Part shown: piece after piece, positions 33,649 through 44,177 of the stretch
Layout of the letters: each line of letters starts with the position of its first letter
Numbering within the stretch: the first letter of the stretch is position 1
Source of the DNA: Terripilifer ovatus
Lineage (GTDB): Bacteria > Pseudomonadota > Alphaproteobacteria > Rhizobiales > Beijerinckiaceae
Length of the DNA stretch: 64,000 nucleotides
Reading direction: 5' to 3'
Assembly: GCA_029222685.1 (NCBI GenBank)
Contig: JARHVB010000024.1
Location: forward strand, 62,001-126,000
The notes under the pieces: generated by a model
What the model was told of the DNA's origin: nothing
Seen by the model: the letters and a program-made list of their open reading frames with translations, nothing else
The model's database searches: none
Position numbers and translations under genes: made by a program

Positions 33649-35086
33649 GACGCCGATCGTTCTTGTCGGCCGCGAGGGCCGCCGACGTGAGATCCTGGCC
33701 GCCGATGCGGCCGCGCAGCGCGCCGGCCTGCGCGTCGGCATGGCCGCCAGCAAGGCGCAGGCGCTGGTGAGGGATCTCGTCATGCGCGACGCCGAGCCGG
33801 ACGCGGACTTCGCCGCGCTCGAACGGCTCGCGCTCTGGGCGCTGCGCCGCTATTCGCCGATTGTCGCGGCTGACCCGCCCGACGGCCTCGTCATCGAGGC
33901 GGCCGGCGCCACCCATCTTCACGGCGGCGAGACCGCCATGCTCGCCGACATGGTGGCGCGCCTGAAAGCCGCCGGCCTGTCCCCACGCGCGGCGATGGCC
34001 GACACCTGGGGCGCGGCGCATGCGCTCGCGCGCTTCGCCGCGCGGCCGACGCTTGTCGTTCCCGCCGGCGAGAGCGCCGCGGCGATCATGTCCCTGCCGA
34101 TTGCCGCCTTGCGGCTGCAGTCCACGACCGTCGACAGCCTGCGCCGGCTCGGCCTCGACCGGATCGGCGATCTCGAGCGCACCCCGCGGGCGCCGCTCGC
34201 GCTGCGCTTCGGCTCTGACATCGGCCGCCGCCTCGACCAGGCGATGTGCCGTGTCAGCGAGCCGATCGACCCGATCCGTCCCGCCGAGATCGCCGAGGTG
34301 CGGCGGCAGTTCGCGGAACCGATCTCGGCGGCCGAGACGATCGCCCGCTACATCGCCAAGCTGGTGAGCGAGCTTTGCATCCTGCTCGAGGCGCGCGGGC
34401 AGGGCGCGCGGGGCCTCGACCTTCTCTGTCACCGTGTCGATGCGCGAATGGTGGCGGTCCGCGTCGGGACGGCCTTGCCCGTGCGCGACGCCAAGCGGCT
34501 GACGCGGCTCCTCGCCGAAAAGATCGAGACCATTGATCCCGGCTTCGGCATCGAGCTCATGCGGCTTGCCGCGACGATCGCCGAGCCCTTGGACGCGAAG
34601 CAGATCATCTCCGATCTCGCCTCCCCGCCGGAGGCGGACATCAGCGACCTGATCGACACCCTGTCCAATCGCATCGGCGGCGAACGACTCTATCGCATCG
34701 TGCCGGTTCAGAGCGACGTGCCGGAACGATCGGTCGCGCGCGCGGCGCCGGCATCGCCCGACGCCGGTGCCTCTTGGTCGGGATCGTGGCCGCGGCCGGT
34801 GAGGCTCCTCGCATCGCCCGAGCCGATCGAGACCGTGGCGCTGTTGCCCGATCATCCGCCCGTGACATTCGTCTGGCGGGGTGTGCGCCGGCGCGTGCGG
34901 CGCGCCGACGGGCCCGAGCGGATTTTCGAGGAATGGTGGCGCAGTGACGCCGAACTCGACGCCGTGCGCGACTACTTCCGCGTCGAAGACGACGGAGGCG
35001 AGCGGTTCTGGATTTTCCGCGCCGGCGACGGCGAGCACGGCGAGACCGGCTCACAGCGCTGGTACTTGCACGGAATCTTCGCATGA
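33563..35086 (+). CDS. imuB: Y-family-like polymerase adaptor ImuB
   Basis: The 507-residue protein begins [22 protein letters not shown], the ImuB start; nine upstream codons of the ORF were dropped. It has the Y-family palm/finger fold ([53 protein letters not shown]). The catalytic Asp/Glu carboxylates of active Y polymerases are absent, as in other ImuB proteins. ImuB links DnaE2 to the beta clamp. The stop overlaps the dnaE2 start as ATGA. Confidence 0.93.
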   Translation: MTRVVSLFLPAWPTDRVRRMLGDAAPPPETPIVLVGREGRRREILAADAAAQRAGLRVGMAASKAQALVRDLVMRDAEPDADFAALERLALWALRRYSPIVAADPPDGLVIEAAGATHLHGGETAMLADMVARLKAAGLSPRAAMADTWGAAHALARFAARPTLVVPAGESAAAIMSLPIAALRLQSTTVDSLRRLGLDRIGDLERTPRAPLALRFGSDIGRRLDQAMCRVSEPIDPIRPAEIAEVRRQFAEPISAAETIARYIAKLVSELCILLEARGQGARGLDLLCHRVDARMVAVRVGTALPVRDAKRLTRLLAEKIETIDPGFGIELMRLAATIAEPLDAKQIISDLASPPEADISDLIDTLSNRIGGERLYRIVPVQSDVPERSVARAAPASPDAGASWSGSWPRPVRLLASPEPIETVALLPDHPPVTFVWRGVRRRVRRADGPERIFEEWWRSDAELDAVRDYFRVEDDGGERFWIFRAGDGEHGETGSQRWYLHGIFA

Positions 35087-38000
35087 GCGGCCCGCGCTAT
35101 GTCGAGCTGCAGGCGACGTCGCACTTCTCGTTTCTGCGGGGAGCGAGCAGCGCCGAAGAACTGTTCGCGCAGGCGGCCATGCTCGGCATCGAGGCGCTCG
35201 GCATTGTCGACCGCAATTCCCTGGCCGGCATCGTCCGGGCGCATGAAGCCGCCAAGGTGACGGGCGTGCGCCTCGTCGTTGGCTGCCGCCTCGACCTCGC
35301 TGACGGCTTCTCGTTGCTGGCCTATCCGACCGATCGCGCCGCCTATGCGCGGCTGTGCCGCCTGCTGTCGGAAGGCAAGCGCCGCGCCGGCAAGGCGAAG
35401 TGCCATCTCGAGTGGCGCGATGTCGTCGCCTATGGCGAGGGCCTGATCGCCATCCTTCTCCCGGATGACGCCGACGCGCCCTGCGCCGAACGGCTGCGCC
35501 GCCTGCGCGAGGCGTTCGGCGATCGCGGCTACCTCGCATTGACGCTGCGCCGCAGGCCGAACGACCAGCTCAGGCTGCACGAGCTGGCGAACCTCGCGGC
35601 GTCGCTGCGCGTCGAGACCGTCGTGACCAATGACGTGCTGTTTCACGAACCTCGGCGTCGCGTCATGCAGGATGTCGTCACCGCCATCCGCCACAACGTG
35701 ACGATCGACGCCCTCGGCTTCAGGCGTGAGCGGCACGCGGATCGTTTTCTCAAACCACCCGAAGAGATGCACCGCCTGTTTGCGCGCTACCCGGAAGCGC
35801 TTGCGCGCACAGTCGGGATCGCAAAGCGCTGCACCTTCTTGCTCTCGGAGCTCGAGTACCAATATCCGGAAGAGCGCAGCAAGCCGGACCTCACGCCGCA
35901 GGAGGCGCTGGTGAAGTTCACATGGGAAAGCGCCGCGGAGCGCTATCCTGAGGGCGTGCCCGACAGGGTGCGCAAGATCCTCGCGCATGAGCTCGCGCTG
36001 ATCCGCACGCTCGATTACGCCCCGTATTTTCTCACCGTCAACGCGATCGTCCGCTTCGCACGATCGAAGGGAATCTTATGTCAGGGGCGCGGTTCGGCCA
36101 CCAATTCCGCCGTCTGCTACGTGCTCGGCATCACATCCATCGACCCGGATCGCAACGACCTGCTGTTCGAGCGCTTCGTCAGCGTCGAACGCAAGGAGCC
36201 TCCCGACATCGACGTCGATTTCGAGCATGAGCGGAGGGAGGAGGTTATCCAGTGGGTCTATGAGACCTATGGCCGCGACCGGGCGGCTCTGTGTTCGACT
36301 GTGATCCGCTACAGGTCGAAAGGGGCGCTGCGGGATGTCGGCAAGGCGCTGGGCCTGACCGAAGACACAATCAAGATGCTGTCCGGCCAAGTCTGGGGCT
36401 GGTCACGGACCGGCATCGAGGACAAGCACGCCGCCGACCTCAACATGAATCTCGGCGACCGGCGCCTGCGCCTCGCGCTCGAGCTGGCGCGCGCGCTGAT
36501 CGGCACGCCGCGCCATCTCAGCCAGCATCCTGGCGGTTTCGTTCTGACGCGCGAGAGGCTCGACGATCTCGTGCCGATCGAGCCCGCGGCGATGGCTGGA
36601 CGGCAAGTCGTTGAGTGGGACAAAGACGATGTCGACGCCTTGCGCATGATGAAGATGGATTGTCTCGCGCTCGGCATGTTGTCCTGCATGAAACGCGCCT
36701 TCGATCTCTTGTCGGAGCACAAAGGCGTCGCGCTCGATCTCGCGACCATTCCCGCCGAGGACCCGCGCACCTACGCGATGATCCGGCGCGCCGACACGCT
36801 CGGCGTGTTCCAGATCGAGAGCCGGGCGCAGATGAGCATGTTGCCGCGGCTCAAGCCGCGCACCTTTTACGACCTCGTCATCGAAGTCGCGATCGTGCGG
36901 CCAGGACCGATCCAGGGCGACATGGTGCATCCGTATTTGCGCCGACGCGAGGGCAAGGAGGACGTCGTCTATCCGACGCCCGAGCTCGAGGCAGTGCTGG
37001 GTAAGACGCTCGGCGTGCCGCTGTTTCAGGAACAGGCGATGCGCATTGCGATCACGGCGGCCGGCTTCTCGCCCGGCGAGGCCGACCAGCTCCGCCGGAG
37101 CATGGCGACGTTCAAACACACGGGCGGCGTCTCGGCTTTCAAGGACAAGCTCGTCAACGGTATGATCGACAACGGCTACGCCCGCGACTTTGCCGAGAAG
37201 ACGTTCTCGCAGCTCAAGGGCTTCGGCAGCTATGGCTTTCCTGAAAGCCATGCCGCTTCGTTCGCGTTGCTGGCCTATGCCTCTTCCTGGATGAAATGCC
37301 ATCACGCGGATGTCTTCTGCGCGGCCCTGCTCAATGCCCAGCCGATGGGATTCTATGCGCCGGCGCAAATCGTTCGCGATGCGCGCGATCACGGCGTCGA
37401 GGTGCGCCCCGTCGACGTCAACCGATCCCGATGGGATTGCACCCTGGAGCCGACCGAGGATGAGGACCGCTTCGCAGTCAGACTCGGCATGCGCATGGTG
37501 CGCAGCCTGGCCAATGGCGACGCCGCGCAGATCATCGCCGCCCGCGGCGATCGGCCGTTCTCGTCGGTCGACGATCTATGGCGCCGCGCCGCCGTGCCGG
37601 CCGCCGCGCTCGTTCACCTTGCCGACGCCGATGCGTTTCGTCCGGCTTTCGGTCTTCCACGGCGCGATGCGATGTGGGCGATCAAGGCGCTGCGCGACGA
37701 ACCGCTGCCGCTCTTCGCGGCCGCCGCTTCGCGCGAAGCGAGGACCGTGCCGGAGATCCACGAGCCGGCCGTCGCGCTGCGCCCCATGAAAGCCGGCGGC
37801 GAGGTGGTCGAGGACTATGGCCATGTCGGCCTGACGCTGCGCGCGCATCCGCTGTCGTTCCTGCGCGCTGACCTCGCGCGCCGGCGGATCGTCACCTGCA
37901 CCGAGGCGATGGCGGCGCGCGACGGCCGCTGGCTCGAAGCCGCCGGCCTCGTTCTGGTGAGGCAGATGCCCGGATCGGCCAAAGGCGTGATGTTCATCAC

Positions 38001-38388
38001 GATCGAGGATGAGAGCGGTATCGCCAATCTCGTCATCTGGCCCCAGGTCTTCGAGCAATACCGGCGCGTCGTGCTTTCGGCCGGCTTGCTTTCGGTCCGT
38101 GGGCGGATTCAGCGGGAAGGGGAGGTGGTGCATCTCGTCGCGCGTCATCTGTCCGATCTGTCCGGCGAACTGGCCAGCGTTGGCGAGCGCGACGACGCCT
38201 TCCCGCTCCCGCATGGCCGCGGCGATGAGCTCCACCACGGCAGCCCGACGCCCGATCCTCGCAGCGTGCCGAAGGGCCCACGGCCGAAGAACATCGTGGA
38301 TCCTTTATGCCGATCTCGGCATAAGGGATCTTATCCCGAGTCCGACACTATGCCGATGAAGCTCCCCAAACCGCGAGACTTTCGATAG
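35083..38388 (+). CDS. dnaE2: error-prone DNA polymerase DnaE2 (ImuC)
   Basis: The 1101-residue C-family polymerase begins with a PHP domain ([22 protein letters not shown]). The palm carries [21 protein letters not shown] and [16 protein letters not shown], holding catalytic Asp residues. The finger/tau region includes GIFQIES-type [16 protein letters not shown] and a C-terminal OB fold ([25 protein letters not shown]). It performs mutagenic translesion synthesis with ImuA/B. The extreme C-terminal linker between the OB domain and the usual KPRDFR end is encoded by a palindromic repeat (38299-38330 and beyond). Confidence 0.95.
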   Translation: MSGPRYVELQATSHFSFLRGASSAEELFAQAAMLGIEALGIVDRNSLAGIVRAHEAAKVTGVRLVVGCRLDLADGFSLLAYPTDRAAYARLCRLLSEGKRRAGKAKCHLEWRDVVAYGEGLIAILLPDDADAPCAERLRRLREAFGDRGYLALTLRRRPNDQLRLHELANLAASLRVETVVTNDVLFHEPRRRVMQDVVTAIRHNVTIDALGFRRERHADRFLKPPEEMHRLFARYPEALARTVGIAKRCTFLLSELEYQYPEERSKPDLTPQEALVKFTWESAAERYPEGVPDRVRKILAHELALIRTLDYAPYFLTVNAIVRFARSKGILCQGRGSATNSAVCYVLGITSIDPDRNDLLFERFVSVERKEPPDIDVDFEHERREEVIQWVYETYGRDRAALCSTVIRYRSKGALRDVGKALGLTEDTIKMLSGQVWGWSRTGIEDKHAADLNMNLGDRRLRLALELARALIGTPRHLSQHPGGFVLTRERLDDLVPIEPAAMAGRQVVEWDKDDVDALRMMKMDCLALGMLSCMKRAFDLLSEHKGVALDLATIPAEDPRTYAMIRRADTLGVFQIESRAQMSMLPRLKPRTFYDLVIEVAIVRPGPIQGDMVHPYLRRREGKEDVVYPTPELEAVLGKTLGVPLFQEQAMRIAITAAGFSPGEADQLRRSMATFKHTGGVSAFKDKLVNGMIDNGYARDFAEKTFSQLKGFGSYGFPESHAASFALLAYASSWMKCHHADVFCAALLNAQPMGFYAPAQIVRDARDHGVEVRPVDVNRSRWDCTLEPTEDEDRFAVRLGMRMVRSLANGDAAQIIAARGDRPFSSVDDLWRRAAVPAAALVHLADADAFRPAFGLPRRDAMWAIKALRDEPLPLFAAAASREARTVPEIHEPAVALRPMKAGGEVVEDYGHVGLTLRAHPLSFLRADLARRRIVTCTEAMAARDGRWLEAAGLVLVRQMPGSAKGVMFITIEDESGIANLVIWPQVFEQYRRVVLSAGLLSVRGRIQREGEVVHLVARHLSDLSGELASVGERDDAFPLPHGRGDELHHGSPTPDPRSVPKGPRPKNIVDPLCRSRHKGSYPESDTMPMKLPKPRDFR
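38299..38330. repeat. 15-bp-stem palindrome within the 3' coding end of dnaE2
   Basis: GATCCTTTATGCCGA and TCGGCATAAGGGATC (one G-T pair) are separated by only 2 bp. The core TTATGCCGATCTCGGCATAA is almost fully symmetric. It lies in frame in the variable C-terminal linker of DnaE2, so it is translated. Confidence 0.9.
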
Positions 38389-38414
38389 ATCGGACTCTTC
38401 GGCTCGGCATAGTG
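38346..38414. repeat. half-sites of the same palindrome flanking the dnaE2 stop codon
   Basis: CACTATGCCGA (38346-38356) and TCGGCATAGTG (38404-38414) are perfect inverted copies of the arm ATGCCGA/TCGGCAT seen at 38299-38330. A second pair, GAGTCCGA (38338-38345) and TCGGACTC (38390-38397), is interleaved with them. The dnaE2 stop at 38386-38388 lies between the arms. Confidence 0.75.
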
Positions 38415-38481
38415 TTTCGTCCTTTCCTGCAGCAACAGGCATGGGAGAAAATCCCATCCACTTCACCTGGTCACAAAGGAC

Positions 38482-38886
38482 CTAGCGAGGGGAAAGCGAT
38501 TCAATGATGCGGCAATCGGCGACGACCCCGCAGCCGCACTGATCAATCATTCGATCGAGTTCCTTCTTAAGCGAACGCAAGTCGGCGATCTTGCGCACGA
38601 CTTCGGCGCGATGTTCCTTGGCGATCGCGTCGATCGCCACACAGGACTGGTTGCGATCATCCGACAGCGTGAGCAGTGCGCGAATCTGATCCAGCGAGAA
38701 GCCGAGATCGCGCGCCCTGCGAATGAAACTCAGCCGGTTAAAATGCCCCCTGTCGTAGGAGCGGTAGTTCCCGCTGGTCCGAGCCGGAGCGGGCAACAGT
38801 CCGGATTTCTCGTAAAATCGAACTGTCTCAACCTTGGTGCCGGTTTCGCGAGCCAATTGTCCGATCGTCAGAATTTTCTCGTCCAT
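38482..38886 (-). CDS. MerR-family regulator, ZntR/CadR/PbrR type
   Basis: The 134-residue protein has a MerR helix-turn-helix (LTIGQLARETGTKVETVRFYEKSGLLP; YRSYDRGHFNRLSFIRRARDLGFSLDQIRALL). Metal-loop cysteines are Cys82, Cys117, Cys119 and Cys125, closely matching the Cys79/114/115/124 pattern of ZntR-like Zn/Cd/Pb sensors. It is divergent from the P-type ATPase gene, with a 19-bp-spacer promoter between them. Zn, Cd or Pb sensing is therefore well supported; which of them dominates is not. Confidence 0.9.
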   Translation of the reverse strand: MDEKILTIGQLARETGTKVETVRFYEKSGLLPAPARTSGNYRSYDRGHFNRLSFIRRARDLGFSLDQIRALLTLSDDRNQSCVAIDAIAKEHRAEVVRKIADLRSLKKELDRMIDQCGCGVVADCRIIESLSPR

Positions 38887-38889
38887 CGC

Positions 38890-38920
38890 TTGAGCCTGTA
38901 GTGACTACAGGGAATAGGTA
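38890..38920 (+). promoter_or_regulatory. MerR-type promoter of the heavy-metal ATPase
   Basis: TTGAGC (38890-38895), 19 bp, TAGGTA (38915-38920). The spacer holds the dyad CCTGTAGTGACTACAGG (38895-38911). The architecture equals that at 3834-3864. Confidence 0.78.
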
Positions 38921-38952
38921 AGGCGTCACTTCATCAGAGTCGAGGTGACACG

Positions 38953-41085
38953 ATGGCTGCCGCGAGCCCGCTCAAGCTGCAGATCGAAGGCATGGACTGC
39001 GCAGCCTGCGCGCTGAAAATCGAGGCCGCGATGGAGCGGCTGCCCGGCGTCAGCGACATCAATGTCAGCTACGCGGCCGGAACGCTGGCGCTGAACGTCG
39101 ATCAGGACAGAACTTCTCAACGCACGATCGAGGAGAAGATCAGGACGCTGGGCTACCAGCCGGCCGGCTCGGCGCCGGGAACCCAAACCGCTCTGCCGAC
39201 AAAGCGCGCAAGGGACCCTTGGTGGCGGGGAATGAAGGCGCGGCTGGTGTTCATGACCGGCGCGCTGTTCGCCACCGCCTTCGTCGCGAGCTTCTTCCTG
39301 CCCGCGTGGGATACATGGCTCTACGCGGGCGCGGCGCTGGTCAGCGTCGTGCCCTTTGCCCGCCGTGCGGTTGCCGGGGCGTTGGAAGGCTCGCCTTTTT
39401 CCATCGAGACGCTGATGACGGTCGCAGCGCTCGGTGCCGTCGCGATCGGTGAGACCGAAGAGGCCGCGGTGGTCATCTTCCTGTTCGCCGTCGGCGAGCT
39501 TCTGGAGACGGTCGCGGCCGGGCGGGCGCGCGCCGGCATCGAGGCGCTGATCGACCTTGTTCCCCGCACCGCGTTCCGGCTCGACCCGTTGGGCCAGACC
39601 GAAAGCGTGCCCGTGGAGGCGCTTGCGATCGACGATCGCGTCGTGGTGCGGCCGGGCGACCGGGTACCATCCGACGGCGTGGTCGAGGACGGCTCGTCGG
39701 AGGTCAACGAAGCCCCGGTGACGGGCGAATCCGTGCCGATCCTGAAGGAGCCGGGCGCCAAGGTCTTTGCCGGCTCGATCAACGCCAATGGCGAGCTGCG
39801 GGTCAGGATCACCCGTGTCGCGGCCGACAACACGATCGCGCGCATCATCCACATGGTCGAGGAGGCGCAGGAATCGAAGGCGCCAACCGCGCGCATGATC
39901 GACCGCTTCTCGAAATACTACACGCCGGGCGCGATGATCGTAGCGGCGCTCATCATCGTCGTTCCGCCGCTGGCCTTCGGCGCCGACTGGATGACATGGA
40001 TCTATCGCGGTCTCGCCACGCTGCTGATCGCCTGTCCCTGCGCGCTGGTCATCTCCACGCCCGCGGCGATCGCATCCGGCCTTGCCGCAGGCGCGCGTCA
40101 GGGTCTGCTCATTAAGGGCGGCGCGGCGCTTGAGACGCTCGGCAAGGTCGTGACCGTCGCCTTCGACAAGACCGGCACGCTGACGCGCGGCCATCCCAAG
40201 GTGACGGACGTGATCGCGCTGTCCGGGTCGGAGGACGACGTACTCGCCAGGGCAGCGGCCGTCGAGCGCAATGTCAGCCATCCGCTCGGTATCGCGATTG
40301 TCGAAGCCGCGCAGGAGCGCGCGCTGGAGCTTCCGCAGGTCTTCGGCGGCGGCATTGCCGTGCCCGGCAAGGCGGTAACGGCGCGGCTCAAGTCCGGCTT
40401 TGCCTCGGTCGGCTCGCCGCGCCATGCCGCCGAAGGAACCGAAATACCGGCCGATGTGCGCGACCGCATCCTTGCGCTTGAAGCCAAGGGCAAGACGGTT
40501 GTCGTGCTGATGACAGGCAAGGCCATCGAAGGACTGATCGCGCTGCGCGACGAACCGCGCGACGATGCCGCTGAAGGCATTCGGCGACTGAAGGAACGCG
40601 GCGTCAGGGTGCTGATGCTGTCGGGCGACAATCAGCGCACCGCAAGCGCTATTGCATCAAGCCTCGGCCTCGAAGCCAAGGGCGAGCTTCTTCCCGATGC
40701 CAAGCTCGCCGAGATCGGCCGACTGAAGGAATCCGGACCTGTCGCGATGGTCGGTGACGGGATCAACGACGCCCCAGCACTCGCGGCGGCCTCTGTCGGC
40801 GTGTCGATGGGCGGGGGCACCGATGTGGCGCTGGAAACCGCCGATGCGGCCCTGCTCAGGGACCGCGTAGAGGGTGTCGCCGGCCTCGTCGCGCTCTCTC
40901 AGGCGACGCTCGGCAACATCCGGCAAAACATAACCATCGCACTCGGCCTGAAGGCCGTGTTCCTCGTCACCACGCTGTTCGGCGTGACGACGCTTTGGAT
41001 GGCGATTCTGGCCGACACCGGCGCGACCGTTCTCGTCACCGCCAACGCGCTGCGGCTCCTGGCCTATGGCTCTTCGAAGCAATGA
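38953..41085 (+). CDS. zntA: Zn2+/Cd2+/Pb2+-exporting P1B-type ATPase
   Basis: The 710-residue pump has an N-terminal heavy-metal domain with GMDCAAC (Cys16, Cys19) and about eight membrane helices. The actuator motif is TGES. The transport-site motif CPC lies at ~residue 361 (LIACPCALVIST), the phosphorylation site DKTGT at ~402, then HP (NVSHPLG) and GDGINDAP. Helix 7-8 signatures LGLKAVFLV and MAILADTGATVLVTANALRLL are those of the P1B-2 (ZntA/CadA) subgroup. It exports soft divalent metals under control of the divergent MerR protein. Confidence 0.93.
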   Translation: MAAASPLKLQIEGMDCAACALKIEAAMERLPGVSDINVSYAAGTLALNVDQDRTSQRTIEEKIRTLGYQPAGSAPGTQTALPTKRARDPWWRGMKARLVFMTGALFATAFVASFFLPAWDTWLYAGAALVSVVPFARRAVAGALEGSPFSIETLMTVAALGAVAIGETEEAAVVIFLFAVGELLETVAAGRARAGIEALIDLVPRTAFRLDPLGQTESVPVEALAIDDRVVVRPGDRVPSDGVVEDGSSEVNEAPVTGESVPILKEPGAKVFAGSINANGELRVRITRVAADNTIARIIHMVEEAQESKAPTARMIDRFSKYYTPGAMIVAALIIVVPPLAFGADWMTWIYRGLATLLIACPCALVISTPAAIASGLAAGARQGLLIKGGAALETLGKVVTVAFDKTGTLTRGHPKVTDVIALSGSEDDVLARAAAVERNVSHPLGIAIVEAAQERALELPQVFGGGIAVPGKAVTARLKSGFASVGSPRHAAEGTEIPADVRDRILALEAKGKTVVVLMTGKAIEGLIALRDEPRDDAAEGIRRLKERGVRVLMLSGDNQRTASAIASSLGLEAKGELLPDAKLAEIGRLKESGPVAMVGDGINDAPALAAASVGVSMGGGTDVALETADAALLRDRVEGVAGLVALSQATLGNIRQNITIALGLKAVFLVTTLFGVTTLWMAILADTGATVLVTANALRLLAYGSSKQ

Positions 41086-41169
41086 AGCGTCGTCAGAGAA
41101 ACGACGCCGGCGGCGCTTGCCATTCCCATCTTAATTGCGATGCGTCTGTAGCGACCAGCATAATGCTTC

Positions 41170-42405
41170 TTACAGGTCCTTGCTCCCGTACCGGTCGTGG
41201 CTGAGGCGCGCGTAGAGCGAAGCAACAAGCGCGACGTTGGCAAGCGCGATGGTGAAGAGGATAGCGAGGGTTGCGTCTGCTCCAAAGCTGTCGATCAGCA
41301 CTGCGCCCAAAGAAGGAGATGCGGCCTGCATGATGAGGCTCGGCATTGCGATGCGGCCCATGATCGAAGCGTAACGGTCTCCTCCGAAGACGGCGAGCGG
41401 CAGCGTGCCTCGCGCGATCGACTCGATGCCGATGCCCGTACCATAGAAGATGAGTGCGGCCGCAACGACTGGAATGCCCACCCAGAGAAGCCCAATGCCG
41501 GCCGCCACGAACACCGTCGATGCGAACTTGGTCCAGATCGGATGATGAAACCGGCTGATCGTCATCTCGATCGCGCGCGCCCCGACCTGCGAGGGCCCGA
41601 CGATCGCACCGAGCGCGACGGCCGCCGCAAGAGCGATGTCACGGGCCTGAAGGATCATCAGCAAATGCACGGAGAGCAATGCGGAGATCATCGAGCTGAT
41701 GGTGATGGTGAGCGTAATCAGGACGAACAGGGACGTCGACCCCGCCGGCCGCGGGTGAGCAACAGCATCGCCATCATGGTCGCCAACCTTTGCGCTCCGG
41801 ATCAACTCGCGCTTCGGCTCCCTCGGCATTGCAAAGATATAGAGCGGCAGGAGCACGGCGAGATGGATGCCCGCATAGATCAGGCAGGCATTGCGCCAGC
41901 CGAACTGCGATACGAACAGGGCTGACAGCGGCCAGCAAACAGTGCTGGCAAAGCCGCCAAACAGGGTCAGCGTTGTGATCGCCGTTCGCGCCCGCTCTCC
42001 ATACAGGCGGCCCAAGGTCGCGAACGCGGCGTCGTAGAGGCCGGCGCCCATTCCGATGCCGAGCAGGAGCCACGAGAAGATGTAGGCCGGCAGATTGGGC
42101 GAGAGCGCGAGACCCGTCAGTCCCAGCGCGAGAAACACAGCGCTGGTCGCAAGTACAGCGCGCCCGCCAAGCCGCTGGATACTGTCCCCGACGCGCGGCG
42201 ACACGATCCCGGCGACCAGGAGGCCGAGAGAGAGCCCGCCGACGATCCATGCCAGCGACCAGCCGGTATCGGCCGCGATCGGCTGCGCCAGCACCGCCAG
42301 CAGATAGTAGGAAGAGCCCCACGCCAGAATCTGTGTCACACCGAGGACGGGAATGACCACAAGAAGCCTTGGCGGCCGATAGGTCGAGGTAAGCACCTCC
42401 GCCAC
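41170..42405 (-). CDS. MFS transporter in the arsenic cluster
   Basis: The 411-residue protein has about 12 transmembrane helices. MFS-like loops are VGDSIQRLGGRAVLATSA and GRLYGERARTAITTLTLFGG. The GTG at 42405 is the first start after the stop of the upstream flavoprotein gene (9 bp away); the ORF's ATG at 42561 lies inside that gene. In related ars operons an MFS exporter follows a flavin monooxygenase and removes arsenicals. The exact substrate (arsenite, organoarsenical or another) is inferred from context. Confidence 0.85.
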   Translation of the reverse strand: MAEVLTSTYRPPRLLVVIPVLGVTQILAWGSSYYLLAVLAQPIAADTGWSLAWIVGGLSLGLLVAGIVSPRVGDSIQRLGGRAVLATSAVFLALGLTGLALSPNLPAYIFSWLLLGIGMGAGLYDAAFATLGRLYGERARTAITTLTLFGGFASTVCWPLSALFVSQFGWRNACLIYAGIHLAVLLPLYIFAMPREPKRELIRSAKVGDHDGDAVAHPRPAGSTSLFVLITLTITISSMISALLSVHLLMILQARDIALAAAVALGAIVGPSQVGARAIEMTISRFHHPIWTKFASTVFVAAGIGLLWVGIPVVAAALIFYGTGIGIESIARGTLPLAVFGGDRYASIMGRIAMPSLIMQAASPSLGAVLIDSFGADATLAILFTIALANVALVASLYARLSHDRYGSKDL

Positions 42406-42413
42406 AGGGACGC

Positions 42414-43808
42414 TTACGCGGCAACGCCGCAGCCGCATCCCTTCTTGCCCTCGTCCTTCGCCACGGCGTCGGCAACGCAACAGGCGTCGGCCCTGTCCGG
42501 TGCGGGCCCGCCGCAGCATGCGGCCGCCGCGCTGCCCTCCACGGAGAAGGACGTGTTGCAAACGCCCGTCTCGGGAAGCACGAGTTGGACATTGTCGGCG
42601 GCCGCCATGTCGCCGGCGAGCGCGGCGGCGACGGAGCGCACCTGCTCGTAGCCCGTCAGCAGCAGGAAGGTCGGCGCGCGGCCGTAGCTCTTGATGCCGA
42701 CGGTGTAGAAGCCTCGCTCGACATGGGCGAGTTCGCGATGCCCGTGCGGCGGGACCGATCCGCAGGAATGCTCATTCGGGTCGATCAGCGGGCCGAGCGC
42801 CTTGGTGCTTTCGAGCAATGGATCGAGATCGAGCCGCAGTTCGCGCGTCAGCGAGAGGTCTGGACGCTGGCCTGTCGCAGCAATGATCCGATTGACCGGG
42901 CCGATGCTGCGCGGACCCGCCGCCGTCTCGCCGTCGATCATGATCCGGCCGTCTGCCTCGCGGATGCGGATGATCGTGAAACCCGCAAAGAGCGACACGC
43001 GGCCGTTCTCCACCAATGCCCGTGTCTGCGCCCCAAGCTCGCCGCGCGCCGGCAACTGGTCAGCATCGCCGCCGCCATAGATGCGCGCGAGGTTGGTGCT
43101 GCGTGTCGACCAGATTGCCGTCGTAGCCGGGTCAGCGTCCGACAACCGCGCGAGATCGAGCAGCGCGTTGGCCGCAGAATGACCGGCCCCGACCACCAAT
43201 GTCGTCTGCCCGGCATAGAGGCGCCGGTCCCGGCCGAGCACGTCGGGGATGCCATAGGCAATGCGATCCGCAAACGTGGCCTCGCCGTCGGCGGGCACGC
43301 CGCTTGCGCCGAGCGGGTTCGGAGTTGCCCATGTGCCGGAGGCGTCGATCACCGCGCGGGCAAGATCGCGCCGCATGCCGGCTGCCGTCTCTACCGCCAG
43401 CACGAAAGGCCGCTCTTCGCGGCTGTGGCTGACGACCTTATCAATGCCGAGCCGCGAGATTGCGACAACGCGCGCGCCGGTCTCGATGATGTCGGCAAGC
43501 GCGGGTGTTGCCGCAAGCGGTTCGAGATAGTCGCGCACGATCTCGCCGCCGGTCGGAAACGCATCGGCGGAGGGCTGCTTCCACCCCTGGCGTTCCAGGA
43601 GAGCGACAGATGCCGCATCCACACAATAGCGCCACGGCGTGAACACGCGGACATGTTCCCAGTCGCGAATATTGGCGCCGACGGTGGCGCCGGCTTCGTA
43701 GAGCCTCACCGGCACGCCTCGCTCGACCAGATGGGCCGCGGCGGCAAGACCGACGGGACCGCCGCCGATGACGGCCACGGGAAGCGTCGCTTGGGAGGGA
43801 TGCTGCAT
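42414..43808 (-). CDS. FAD-dependent monooxygenase-like protein with Cys-rich tail (ars operon)
   Basis: The 464-residue flavoprotein has an N-terminal FAD motif (VAVIGGGPVGLAAAAHLVERG) and a second nucleotide-binding motif (TTLVVGAGHSAANALLDLAR), as in flavin-containing monooxygenases. The last ~45 residues are unusual: CNTSFSVEGSAAAACCGG, then ACC and a terminal KKGCGCG, eight cysteines in total including two CC pairs and one CxC. Such a tail could bind trivalent arsenic. It lies between arsR and the MFS gene. Similar genes in ars operons are called arsO; catalytic activity on arsenic is not established here. Confidence 0.8.
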   Translation of the reverse strand: MQHPSQATLPVAVIGGGPVGLAAAAHLVERGVPVRLYEAGATVGANIRDWEHVRVFTPWRYCVDAASVALLERQGWKQPSADAFPTGGEIVRDYLEPLAATPALADIIETGARVVAISRLGIDKVVSHSREERPFVLAVETAAGMRRDLARAVIDASGTWATPNPLGASGVPADGEATFADRIAYGIPDVLGRDRRLYAGQTTLVVGAGHSAANALLDLARLSDADPATTAIWSTRSTNLARIYGGGDADQLPARGELGAQTRALVENGRVSLFAGFTIIRIREADGRIMIDGETAAGPRSIGPVNRIIAATGQRPDLSLTRELRLDLDPLLESTKALGPLIDPNEHSCGSVPPHGHRELAHVERGFYTVGIKSYGRAPTFLLLTGYEQVRSVAAALAGDMAAADNVQLVLPETGVCNTSFSVEGSAAAACCGGPAPDRADACCVADAVAKDEGKKGCGCGVAA

Positions 43809-43856
43809 ATTCTATCCTTCCGGGATTACCGAAATAATGCACAAAACGAGAGGCCG

Positions 43857-44177
43857 TCAGACGACCGCTTCCTCCTCGCTCGCAACGCAGCCGGCATCGG
43901 CGCAGCATTCGTCGGCGAGGAAGCCGATGAGGCCGTTCATCGCCGGGTAGCTGGCGCGGCAGATCAACGTGGTGGCCTGACGTTCCTGCGTCACAAGTCC
44001 CGTCGCGACCAGCCGCTGCAAGTGATGGGAGAGCGTCGATGCCGGAATGCCGAGCTTCGTTTGCAGGCGACCGACCGGCAGCCCGTTATTCCCGGCCCGG
44101 ACGAGGGCTCGATAGACTCGAAGACGGGTCGGGTTGCCGATCGCTTCGAGCTGTTTTGCTGCTCTTTCGAGATTCAT
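43857..44177 (-). CDS. arsR: ArsR-family arsenic-responsive repressor (copy 1)
   Basis: The 106-residue winged-helix repressor reads LEAIGNPTRLRVYRALVRAG, then IPASTLSHHLQRLVATGLVTQERQATTLICRA. A C-terminal cysteine cluster DECCADAGC follows, which differs from the classical ELCVC site and resembles C-terminal As(III) sites of alphaproteobacterial ArsR proteins. An inverted repeat overlaps its start codon. It heads the flavoprotein-MFS half of the cluster. Confidence 0.9.
   Translation of the reverse strand: MNLERAAKQLEAIGNPTRLRVYRALVRAGNNGLPVGRLQTKLGIPASTLSHHLQRLVATGLVTQERQATTLICRASYPAMNGLIGFLADECCADAGCVASEEEAVV

Noticed and set aside
33512..35038. 508-codon open frame opposite imuB
   Set aside because: Antisense shadow of a GC-rich gene; composition is typical of a reverse-frame artefact.
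41088..41110. Small hairpin after the P-type ATPase gene (GCGTCGT/ACGACGC) as a terminator
   Set aside because: The stem is only 7 bp and no U-run follows; not strong enough to list as a feature.
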